Source of the DNA: Clostridiales bacterium
Lineage (GTDB): Bacteria > Bacillota > Clostridia > Christensenellales > QALW01
Reading direction: 5' to 3'
Assembly: GCA_018376855.1 (NCBI GenBank)
Contig: JAHAAN010000036.1
Span: forward strand, 1 to 14,950
DNA length: 14,950 nt
A program made the position numbers and the translations under genes. The notes beneath the pieces are model-generated. The model saw only the letters and a program-made list of their open reading frames with translations. It was not told the DNA's origin and made no database searches. This document shows, one piece after another, positions 6,263-12,690 of the stretch (within the stretch, counting starts at the first letter, position 1; every line of letters starts with the position of its first letter).

Positions 6263-6799
6263 ATGGCGGATGAAAAAGAAACAAAAAGCATTAAAGTAAA
6301 AGCAAAAGCTCCTTCGGCGGTTTCCGCTTCGGAGACGGTTCCTGCATCGGCGGAAAAGACGCCCGAAGCAAAGGCCGAAACAGTAAAAGCGTCTTCTGCA
6401 AAGAAGCCTGCGCCAAAGAAGCGCACACCGGCGAAGAATACAACGCCGGCAGCCGAAAGCGCAGCTGTAGCGGCGGCAGTACAATCTGAATCTGTTAAAA
6501 TAATCAGGGAGGAAAGAAAAATGGAAAAAATGGCATTAGGCATGGTCGAAACAAGAGGACTTGTAGCGGCGATCGAGGCTGCAGATGCAATGTGCAAAGC
6601 GGCTAATGTTGATCTGGTCGGCACCGAGAAGATCGGAAGCGGACTCGTGAGCGTTATGGTCAGAGGCGACGTAGGCGCCGTTAAGTCGGCTGTTGAGTCC
6701 GGCGCGGCTGCTGCTTCTAAGCTTGGCGAGCTTGTTGCTACTCATGTAATTCCGAGACCGCACAACGATGTTGAGAAGATTCTGCCTGTTCTGAAATAA
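6263..6799 (+). CDS. BMC-H shell protein with long basic N-terminal extension and internal start
   Basis: The full frame encodes 178 aa. Residues 1-86 are low complexity and rich in Lys, Ala, Pro, Thr and Glu (for example AKKPAPKKRTPAK), probably disordered. Residues 87-178 are a canonical PduA-like shell domain (MALGMVETRGLVAAIEAADAM, pore EKIGSG, VMVRGDVGAV). The ATG at 6521, in frame at residue 87, is preceded by AGGGAGG (6506-6512) with ideal 8-base spacing. The ATG at 6263 has GGAAAGGA at 6242-6249, 13 bases away. So both a long form and a canonical 92-aa form are probably made, the short one likely more strongly. N-terminally extended BMC-H proteins occur in some GRM loci; the role of the tail is unknown. 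It could bind nucleic acid, cargo or other shell components. Confidence 0.9.
   Translation: MADEKETKSIKVKAKAPSAVSASETVPASAEKTPEAKAETVKASSAKKPAPKKRTPAKNTTPAAESAAVAAAVQSESVKIIREERKMEKMALGMVETRGLVAAIEAADAMCKAANVDLVGTEKIGSGLVSVMVRGDVGAVKSAVESGAAAASKLGELVATHVIPRPHNDVEKILPVLK
6506..6523 (+). promoter_or_regulatory. Internal ribosome binding site and start codon within the extended shell gene
   Basis: AGGGAGG at 6506-6512, then eight bases, then ATG at 6521-6523, in frame with the upstream ATG at 6263. The site lies inside the coding sequence (it reads R-E-E-R-K) exactly at the border between the low-complexity extension and the BMC domain. It is the best placed ribosome binding site among the four hexamer genes. 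Confidence 0.75.
6623..6669 (+). repeat. 47-bp direct repeat, copy 2 (pore region of shell gene)
   Basis: Identical to 5650-5696. The two shell domains are close paralogues, but the surrounding codons differ at the third base and at several residues. Confidence 0.9.
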
Positions 6800-6817
6800 G
6801 AATTGCGGAGTTAATCG

Positions 6818-6858
6818 GCAGCATTGCCGCAGAGCTGATTCTTTGCGGCAATCGCTGC
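6818..6858 (+). repeat. Long intergenic hairpin between the shell cluster and pduL
   Basis: ATTGCCGCA (6823-6831) pairs perfectly with TGCGGCAAT (6844-6852). GCAGC (6818-6822) pairs with GCTGC (6854-6858), with C6853 bulged. The result is a 14-bp stem with a 12-base loop. No T-run follows, so it is not a classic intrinsic terminator. It lies 31 bases before the pduL ATG and 19 bases after the shell stop codon. It is well placed to protect the 3' end of the highly expressed shell mRNA or to lower expression of pduL and the genes after it. Confidence 0.75.
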
Positions 6859-6889
6859 TTATCATGTGCAGAAAGAGCGGTGTACTGAA

Positions 6890-7528
6890 ATGGACGAGCA
6901 AAGCATTGCGCAGATTGCAAAGCTGGTTATTGAAGCCATGGATGCCCGCCCCGGAAACGGCTTTGCCGTTCCGATCGGCGTGAGCGCGAGACATGTGCAC
7001 TTAACACAGGAGCATGTGGAAGCGCTGTTTGGCAAGGGATATCAGCTCACAAAAAAGAAAGATTTGATGGGCGGTCAGTTTGCTTCCAACGAGACGGTAA
7101 CGATTGTGGGAACCAAACTGAGAGCTATTGAAAATGTACGTATACTCGGCCCTGTGCGCAAAGCGTCTCAGGTCGAAGTAAGTCTCACGGATACGATTAA
7201 GCTTGGCGTGAAAGCGCCGATCCGTGAATCTGGCAACGTTGCCGGTTCGGCGCCGATCGCAATCGTCGGCCCCAAGGGCGTTGTATATCTTAATGAAGGC
7301 TGTATTGTGGCAAAACGCCATATCCACATGTCTCCTGCGGATGCGCAGGCGGCAGGCGTAAAGGATGGGGATATCGTCTCCGTTCAGGTGGAAAACGAAA
7401 GAGGAACCATTTTTACTAATGTTCAGATCCGTGTGGATAAATCGTTTACACTGGAAATGCATATTGATACGGATGAAGCAAATGCTTCAAAAATTAAATG
7501 CGGGGACAGCGGAAGGATCGTTCGCTAA
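6890..7528 (+). CDS. pduL: Phosphate propanoyltransferase PduL with N-terminal encapsulation peptide
   Basis: A PduL-family phosphotransacylase of 212 aa that turns propionyl-CoA and phosphate into propionyl-phosphate and CoA, recycling CoA in the lumen for PduP. Zinc-binding histidine motifs are visible as ARHVHLT (His35, His37) and KRHIHMS (His144, His146). DLMGGQFASNETV is another family motif. I chose ATG 6890 over an in-frame GTG at 6866 because it begins directly with the amphipathic encapsulation helix (DEQSIAQIAKLVIEAMDA). The ribosome binding site (GAAAGAG, 6871-6877) is weak and 12 bases away. No propionate kinase is in the window, so ATP formation would depend on a kinase elsewhere. 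Confidence 0.95.
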   Translation: MDEQSIAQIAKLVIEAMDARPGNGFAVPIGVSARHVHLTQEHVEALFGKGYQLTKKKDLMGGQFASNETVTIVGTKLRAIENVRILGPVRKASQVEVSLTDTIKLGVKAPIRESGNVAGSAPIAIVGPKGVVYLNEGCIVAKRHIHMSPADAQAAGVKDGDIVSVQVENERGTIFTNVQIRVDKSFTLEMHIDTDEANASKIKCGDSGRIVR

Positions 7529-7539
7529 GGCGATCCTTC
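7512..7539 (+). repeat. Inverted repeat spanning the pduL stop codon
   Basis: GAAGGATCG (7512-7520) and CGATCCTTC (7531-7539) form a perfect 9-bp stem with a 10-base loop that contains the TAA stop (7526-7528). There is no T-tract downstream. It is the fourth and second-strongest dyad in the shell/pduL stretch. Confidence 0.65.
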
Positions 7540-7593
7540 AATCTCCGATTTAGGTTGAATTTGAACTGATTGCTGTTTTAGTAGGTGAATGAG

Positions 7594-7860
7594 ATGATTA
7601 TCGGAAAAGTTGTTGGCAGCATTGTGGCGACCAGAAAGAATGACAGCCTTGTGGGCAGCAAGTTTTTGGTCGTTGAGCCAATGAAGAACATGAACGGTAC
7701 AAACGGGAATTTTATAGCTGTTGATAATGTTGGCGCCGGTATCGGTGAGGTCGTATTGGTCGCAACGGGCAGCGCTGCCAGAGTCGATTGTAAGATCATG
7801 AATGCTCCTATTGATGCGGCTATCGTTGGTATAGTTGATGACGGAATAGGACTGGAGTAG
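7594..7860 (+). CDS. pduN: BMC-P vertex protein, PduN/EutN/CcmL type
   Basis: A pentameric vertex protein of 88 aa that caps the corners of the shell. Family features are MIIGKVVGSIVATRKND at the N-terminus, FLVVEPM, the glycine-rich GAGIGEVVLVATGSAAR, and a C-terminal AAIVGIVD. The ATG at 7594 follows AGGTGA (7583-7588); an in-frame GTG at 7585 overlaps that site. It is the only pentamer gene in the window, so it should supply the vertices. The gene ends 10 bases before pduS. Confidence 0.93.
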   Translation: MIIGKVVGSIVATRKNDSLVGSKFLVVEPMKNMNGTNGNFIAVDNVGAGIGEVVLVATGSAARVDCKIMNAPIDAAIVGIVDDGIGLE

Positions 7861-7870
7861 AGGTGTTTGC

Positions 7871-9202
7871 ATGGAAATGACAGAACTTGTTGAAATCATG
7901 AAAAATGCCGGCGTCTGCGGAGCCGGCGGAGCGGGCTTTCCTACATATGCAAAGCTGGATAAGCGGGCAGATACGATTATCCTTAACTGTGCGGAATGCG
8001 AGCCGCTTTTGAAGCTTCACCGCCAGGTGCTGGAGAAATATGCGCATGAGATTATGAGCACGCTGCAAGTGATTGCGGATACGCTGGATGCGCAGAAGGC
8101 AATCATTGCGGTAAAGGGTTCTTATACGAATGCGGTGAATGCAGTAAAGGCTAATCTTGATGCGTTTAAAAAAGTGGAAATCGGAATTCTGCCGGAAACC
8201 TATCCTGCCGGCGATGAAGTTGTTACGATCTATGAAACCACCGGAAGAGTTGTTCCGCCGGGAAGCCTGCCGATCATGATCGGTGTCTGCGTATTCAATG
8301 TTGAAACGATTCTCAACGTTTATAACGCCATGCAGAATAAAGGACCGGTTACGGCTAAGTACATTACGATCGCAGGCGAAGTGAAGAATCCTATCACGCT
8401 TAAAGCGCCGCTGGGGATCACCTATGCAGAATTGATCGAAATGGCAGGCGGCACGACGGTCAGCGATTATGCGCTGATTGCCGGCGGCCCTATGACAGGA
8501 CGCATCTGCCAGCCCTTTGATACAGTTACCAAGACAAGCAACGCGGTGTTGGTGCTGCCCAGAAATCACAATATGATTACCAGAAGAACCGTTAAGGTTA
8601 CGATCGATATGAAGCGCGCAATGGCAGCGTGCTGCCAATGCCAGATGTGTACGGATCTATGTCCGCGGCATTTGCTTGGCCATCCGATTGCACCGCATGC
8701 ATTTATGCGCGCTGCGAGCAGCGGAACGGCGCAGGATATTAAGCCGCTGATCGATACGATGTTCTGTTCGCAGTGCGGCTTGTGCGAGTATTATTCCTGC
8801 TTCCAAAGCCTTTCACCCAGAACACTGATCGGTGAGTATAAAATGGGCTTGCGCAAGAACGGAGTGCCGATTCCGAAGGGCATTGAAGCAAAGCCGGTGT
8901 TTCCGGATAGAAAGCTGCGTGCCGTTTCTAAGGAACGTTTGACAGCGAGACTCGGGCTTTCGCAGTATGATCTGCCGGCGCCGCTTGTGGATGAAGTAGT
9001 TAAAACCGATAAAGTCAAGATCATGCTTTCACAGCATATCGGAGCGCCTGCGCAGGCGGTTGTGAAGACGGGGGATTCCGTGAAGGTCGGTCAGGTGATC
9101 GGTCAGGTGGAGGAAGGAAAGCTCGGCGTGCCGGTGCATGCTTCCATAGACGGTGTTGTGGCTGATGTTACGGATAAATACGTTGTGATCAATAGGGCTT
9201 AA
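7871..9202 (+). CDS. pduS: PduS-type Fe-S flavoprotein (RnfC-like, SLBB domain)
   Basis: A 443-aa RnfC/NuoF-like electron transfer protein. The N-terminal GAGGAGFPT (residues 17-25) belongs to the flavin/NADH-binding domain. An SLBB-like segment follows (YITIAGEVKNPITLKAPLG). Two cluster motifs come next: CCQCQMCTDLCP (Cys254, 257, 260, 264) and CSQCGLCEYYSC (Cys299, 302, 305, 310), fitting two [4Fe-4S] centres. The C-terminus is a barrel-sandwich-like domain (GDSVKVGQVIGQV). In the Pdu system PduS acts as a cobalamin reductase. Here a B12-independent glycyl radical enzyme is expected, so a role in moving electrons from NADH across the shell together with PduT is more likely. That is inference. 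It overlaps no neighbour and has AGAGGTG at 7859-7865. Confidence 0.93.
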   Translation: MEMTELVEIMKNAGVCGAGGAGFPTYAKLDKRADTIILNCAECEPLLKLHRQVLEKYAHEIMSTLQVIADTLDAQKAIIAVKGSYTNAVNAVKANLDAFKKVEIGILPETYPAGDEVVTIYETTGRVVPPGSLPIMIGVCVFNVETILNVYNAMQNKGPVTAKYITIAGEVKNPITLKAPLGITYAELIEMAGGTTVSDYALIAGGPMTGRICQPFDTVTKTSNAVLVLPRNHNMITRRTVKVTIDMKRAMAACCQCQMCTDLCPRHLLGHPIAPHAFMRAASSGTAQDIKPLIDTMFCSQCGLCEYYSCFQSLSPRTLIGEYKMGLRKNGVPIPKGIEAKPVFPDRKLRAVSKERLTARLGLSQYDLPAPLVDEVVKTDKVKIMLSQHIGAPAQAVVKTGDSVKVGQVIGQVEEGKLGVPVHASIDGVVADVTDKYVVINRA

Positions 9203-9228
9203 GATTAACGAAAGGAAGTATCTGTTCG

Positions 9229-9777
9229 ATGAGTAAAGCGATTGGAATGGTTGAATATAAAACGGTAGCGTCCGGTATGCAGGCTGCGGATCTGATGATC
9301 AAGACGGCAGAGGTTACTGTGCTGGAGGCTCAAACAGTTTGCCCCGGAAAGTACATTGTAATTATCAGCGGCGATCTCAGCGCAGTCAGAGCAGCTGTTG
9401 ACGCGGCGAAAAGAACATATGATTATCAGCTGATCGACAGCTTTGTATTGGGCAATCCGCATGAATCTATCTTCTCTGCGATCTATGGTGCGGCCTCGGT
9501 GGAAAATGCCAAAGCGCTCGGTATTTTAGAAACCTTCTCAGCGGCTTCTATGATCGTAGCGGCAGATGCTGCGGCCAAGACATCTATGGTCGATTTGATC
9601 GAGCTGCGTCTTGCTCGCGGTATGTGCGGTAAGAGCTATATGCTGCTTACTGGTGATGTTGCGGCAGTTCAGGCTGCAATCGAGAAAGCTCAGGCGGAAG
9701 TGGGCGACGAAGGCATGTTCCTTGACAGCGCTGTGATTCCGAATCCCGACGAGAAGCTGTGGGCCAGCATTCTGTAA
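9229..9777 (+). CDS. pduT: Tandem-domain BMC-T shell protein, PduT-like with Fe-S cysteine
   Basis: Two BMC domains in one 182-aa chain (about residues 3-90 and 95-182) forming pseudohexameric trimers. The sequence is close to PduT throughout: SKAIGMVEYKTVASGMQAAD, TVCPGKYIVIISGDLSAV and SAVIPNPDEKLWASIL. Cys38 matches the PduT cysteine that binds a [4Fe-4S] cluster at the threefold axis. Placement directly after pduS fits an electron path through the shell. The start has GAAAGGAAG around 9209-9217. The sequence shows no sign of the gated double-stacked EutL/PduB type. Confidence 0.94.
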   Translation: MSKAIGMVEYKTVASGMQAADLMIKTAEVTVLEAQTVCPGKYIVIISGDLSAVRAAVDAAKRTYDYQLIDSFVLGNPHESIFSAIYGAASVENAKALGILETFSAASMIVAADAAAKTSMVDLIELRLARGMCGKSYMLLTGDVAAVQAAIEKAQAEVGDEGMFLDSAVIPNPDEKLWASIL

Positions 9778-9807
9778 GTGTAAAGCTTGTAAAGGCAGGT
9801 AGTTGAA

Positions 9808-10566
9808 ATGCTTGCGATTGAAAGAAGAAATGATATTCTTGCGCGTTTGCATGCGGAAGGCAAGGTTATTGTCAGCGAGCTTAGCCAGCTTTATCAGGTT
9901 ACGGAGGAGACGATTCGCCGCGATCTTGAAAAACTGGAGAATGACGGATTGGCTAAGAAGACCTATGGGGGAGCAGTCCGTAATGACAGCTTTAACATAG
10001 ATCTTCCTTATACGGTTCGCAAACAAACGAATGTCGGCGGGAAGAAGTATATTGCGCAGATCATCGGTTCCATGATCAATGACGGGGACTATGTTATGCT
10101 TGATGCAAGTTCTACTGCGCTGTTTATCGTTAAGAATATTATCAATAAAAAGAAAATTACACTGATTACAAATTCTATTGAGATTTTGCTGGAGCTTTCC
10201 AATAAAACCGATTGGAATATTCTTTCTACCGGCGGGATGCTCAAAGAGGGCGGATTGTCGCTGGTAGGATTTCAGGCTGAAAAGATGATCGGGTCTTTCC
10301 ATGTGGATTTGGCCGTTTGCTCCTGCAAGGGGATCGATATGGAAATGGGCGTTACCGACTCCAATGAGAAGGATGCGCAGATCAAAAAGGCGTTTATGCG
10401 TGCTGCCAAGAAACGTGTGCTTGCAGTGGACAGCACAAAGTTTGATAAAATATCATTTATGCAGATTGCGGAACTCAGTGATATTGATCTGATCGTAACC
10501 GATGCAGAACCTAATGAACAATGGAAAAGGCATTTCGAAAGCGAACAGGTTGAACTCATGTATTAA
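9808..10566 (+). CDS. DeoR-family transcriptional regulator
   Basis: A 252-aa DeoR/GlpR-type regulator. The N-terminal winged helix-turn-helix spans about residues 5-56 (VSELSQLYQVTEETIRRDLE at 22-41). The C-terminal sugar-phosphate sensor domain shows DASSTALFIVKNI, TNSIEILLEL, STGGMLKEGGLSLVG and DSTKFDK. Members of this family usually repress sugar operons and are relieved by a phosphorylated sugar. Here fuculose-1-P, rhamnulose-1-P or DHAP are natural guesses. It lies inside the operon, 30 bases after pduT, and so would be co-transcribed and could autoregulate the locus. Its likely target is the promoter at 1582. Confidence 0.92.
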   Translation: MLAIERRNDILARLHAEGKVIVSELSQLYQVTEETIRRDLEKLENDGLAKKTYGGAVRNDSFNIDLPYTVRKQTNVGGKKYIAQIIGSMINDGDYVMLDASSTALFIVKNIINKKKITLITNSIEILLELSNKTDWNILSTGGMLKEGGLSLVGFQAEKMIGSFHVDLAVCSCKGIDMEMGVTDSNEKDAQIKKAFMRAAKKRVLAVDSTKFDKISFMQIAELSDIDLIVTDAEPNEQWKRHFESEQVELMY

Positions 10567-10600
10567 TATACATGTAGCGGCTCGGAAGGAAGACAAAACA

Positions 10601-11740
10601 ATGAATCGATTCAGAGTAAAGACAGAAGTGTGCTTTGGCAGCAATGCAATAGATGCGCTGCTGCAATATAGGGATGTTAATGCGGTTATCGTAACGGATC
10701 CCTTTATGGCTTCATCAGGAAATGCAGAGCTGGTGGCCGGTAAGCTGTGCAACTGCAAGAAGGTTTCTATTTTCAGCGAGGTTAAGCCGGATCCGCCGAT
10801 CGAGCTGATTGCCACGGGTTTGGAATTTCTGCTTAAGGAAGATGCTGATATCGTGGTTGCCCTTGGAGGAGGGTCGTCTATTGATGCTGCAAAAGGCATT
10901 GTGTTGATGGCGCGCCGTGCAAATCCTGAAAAAAAGATCCGCTTAATCGCCATTCCGACTACGAGCGGAACAGGTTCGGAAGTTACCAAGTTTGCCGTGA
11001 TTACAGATGCAGAAAAGGGAATTAAATATCCCCTTGTAGATGAAGAGCTTTTGCCGAATTTGGCTATTTTGGAGCCTTCATTTGTGGTTTCCGCTCCTCC
11101 GGCAGTTACAAGCGATACAGGCTTTGATGCAATTACGCATGCCATTGAGGCGTATATTTCCACAGCGGCTAACGATGTTACGGATGCGTTGGCGGAGAAA
11201 GCTTTAAAGCTTGCTTTTGAGTACCTGCCTCAAGCCTATGCAGACGGGCAAAATATAACAGCTCGTGAGAAAATGCACACGGCTTCCTGCTTGGCTGGTA
11301 TGGCTTTCAGTGAAGCGGGAATTGGAATCAACCACAGTATTGCGCATCAGCTTGGAGCGAAGTTCCATATTCCTCATGGCCGCGCGAATGCGATGCTTTT
11401 GCCGTATGTGCTTGAATATAATGCGGACATTGAAAACCATTTCGGCAAGGAGGATACTGTTGCGGCAAAGAAGCTGGCTTCTGTTGCCAGAGAGATCGGA
11501 CTTCCGGCAGACACTACGCGGATCGGCGTGCAGTCGCTGCTTGACCATCTTCGCTATATGTTAAAAATGACACATACTCCGGCTTCCTTGGCGCAGTGTA
11601 AAGTAAGCAAAGAAGAGTACGAAAAGAATAAAGAAGCCATGATTACGGCGGCGCTTAATGACGTTTGCACTACAACGAATCCGCGTAAGCCAAGTCGAGA
11701 GGATATTGCGGATATTCTAAGTAATTTGGCTGTTTGGTAA
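10601..11740 (+). CDS. pduQ: Iron-dependent alcohol dehydrogenase, PduQ type
   Basis: A 379-aa group III metal-dependent alcohol dehydrogenase. The NAD-binding GGGSSID begins at residue 89. The predicted iron ligands are Asp176, His180, His245 and His259, found in FDAITHAIEA and NHSIAHQLGAKFHIPHG. It resembles PduQ over its whole length (IFSEVKPDPPIE, KGIKYPLVDEELLP, FEYLPQAYADG). I chose ATG 10601 with GGAAGGAAG at 10584-10592; the longer frame from 10502 overlaps the regulator gene. It lacks an obvious encapsulation helix. It would reduce propanal to propanol, or lactaldehyde to 1,2-propanediol as FucO does. It is the last gene before the terminator. Confidence 0.94.
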   Translation: MNRFRVKTEVCFGSNAIDALLQYRDVNAVIVTDPFMASSGNAELVAGKLCNCKKVSIFSEVKPDPPIELIATGLEFLLKEDADIVVALGGGSSIDAAKGIVLMARRANPEKKIRLIAIPTTSGTGSEVTKFAVITDAEKGIKYPLVDEELLPNLAILEPSFVVSAPPAVTSDTGFDAITHAIEAYISTAANDVTDALAEKALKLAFEYLPQAYADGQNITAREKMHTASCLAGMAFSEAGIGINHSIAHQLGAKFHIPHGRANAMLLPYVLEYNADIENHFGKEDTVAAKKLASVAREIGLPADTTRIGVQSLLDHLRYMLKMTHTPASLAQCKVSKEEYEKNKEAMITAALNDVCTTTNPRKPSREDIADILSNLAVW

Positions 11741-11757
11741 AAAGGTAATAGTAAAAG

Positions 11758-11786
11758 ACCGAAGCAATTAATGCTTCGGTTTTTTT
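11758..11786 (+). terminator. Intrinsic terminator of the BMC operon
   Basis: ACCGAAGCA (11758-11766) pairs perfectly with TGCTTCGGT (11772-11780) around a 5-base loop, followed by a run of seven T (11780-11786). It sits 17 bases after the pduQ stop and ends the operon. Confidence 0.95.
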
Positions 11787-11831
11787 ACAGCAAAAATCGT
11801 GGCTGCTGTAGGTTTTGAAAGAGGTCAATTG

Positions 11832-11957
11832 ATGGGAAAATTCCTCCGTATGGTTAAAATAGAACTTTCAATGAAAGTACATGCAGCGAGTTTACCGGTG
11901 CGTAAGGAATTATGTGCGTTTGCGCTAAAATCAAGCGGCTTCAAAAGTAGTTTTTAA
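11832..11957 (+). CDS. Possible 41-aa small protein
   Basis: A short frame beginning MGKFLRMVKIELSMK, with five lysines and two arginines in its first 24 residues and a hydrophobic-basic character. It has AAAGAGG (11818-11823) eight bases before the ATG. There is no recognisable family or clear promoter, and it lies just after the operon terminator. The only support is the ribosome binding site, so it may be chance. Confidence 0.18.
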   Translation: MGKFLRMVKIELSMKVHAASLPVRKELCAFALKSSGFKSSF

Positions 11958-12282
11958 GATAAAGATGAATAATGGAAATTTCTTGAATATGTTTTTAAAT
12001 TTCTGAAATGGTGCGGTGCAAACGAGGGAGCTGTTTTTCTTACTTTCTTTTGGATTTTTTTATTGTTTTTTGGTGAAGTACTTTTTTGTCAAAGTGCAAA
12101 TGGGAATTGCCAATTGCAAACTGTAGACTTTCTTTTTTTATACTTCTTAACGCCCCCGTAACCCCTTGAAACGCCTTTTTTGGTGCAGTGGGAACAGAGG
12201 TTTTCAGGAGAAAAGAAACTTTTGAGATTGACTTACTTTAACAGCATAGAACAAGCCGATTCTTACGCACACAAACCAAGTA

Positions 12283-12308
12283 GGGGCGCAGGCGCACGCG
12301 CCCCTTTT
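12283..12308 (+). terminator. Terminator-like GC-rich hairpin
   Basis: GGGGCGC (12283-12289) pairs with GCGCCCC (12298-12304) around an 8-base loop, followed by TTTTCTGTT. No gene ends just upstream. It may be a terminator left from a lost gene, the end of a small RNA, or one copy of a dispersed intergenic repeat. Confidence 0.45.
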
Positions 12309-12690
12309 CTGTTCAGTTGCTTTTTATTTATTGCGTTGCTTTTCTGCAAAATAGCTTCTTTTTCTGTCAAGGAGTCGGGAAAATTACTAATTACAAGATG
12401 CAAATTCCACTCTCTTAACAGTTGCTTATAATTCTTTGATGAGCTTTTGGTGCTGTGGCAATAGGATTTTTGAGAAAAATAAGAACAATCTGCACAACTG
12501 CGGTTATTCGGTATTTCAATAGCGACAGGCTTGAATATGCAAACAGAGGTTGTTGGATGAGCGTATAGGTTCAGCCGATAATAAGAAGTAAGAACATAGC
12601 TGAAAACTGCTGACGCTTGCTAACGGAATAGAACATAAATAATGCATAAATGCTCATGGATGCATAATATTGAAGATTACAGGAATCTAT

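Larger units (their letters stand above)
11787..12690. other. Gene-poor region of about 0.9 kb
   Basis: No convincing protein gene or RNA gene is recognisable here. The DNA is A+T rich with long T-runs (for example 12051-12067 and 12131-12138). A 41-codon frame and a terminator-like hairpin are listed separately. An 83-codon frame at 12180-12431 runs through the GC-rich hairpin and has no clear ribosome binding site. The region may be decayed DNA, like the pseudogene beside it. Confidence 0.6.

Noticed and set aside
6866..6889. Upstream GTG start for pduL
   Set aside because: It would add eight residues before the encapsulation helix and follows directly on the long hairpin; ATG 6890 begins exactly with the helix.
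7820..8638. Minus-strand open frame of 272 codons opposite pduS
   Set aside because: The plus-strand PduS has both cluster motifs in order; the minus frame is rich in His and Arg as expected for a shadow.
10502..10600. Longer start for the iron alcohol dehydrogenase
   Set aside because: It overlaps the regulator gene by 65 bases and adds residues with no match to PduQ; ATG 10601 has a strong ribosome binding site.
12040..12095. Possible minus-strand promoter (TTGACA at about 12093-12088)
   Set aside because: No good -10 lies at 16-19 bases and no minus-strand gene follows; the DNA is simply A+T rich.
12180..12431. 83-codon plus-strand frame in the gene-poor region
   Set aside because: It starts with GTG without a clear ribosome binding site and crosses a GC-rich terminator-like hairpin. 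Its apparent hydrophobic segment comes from T-runs.
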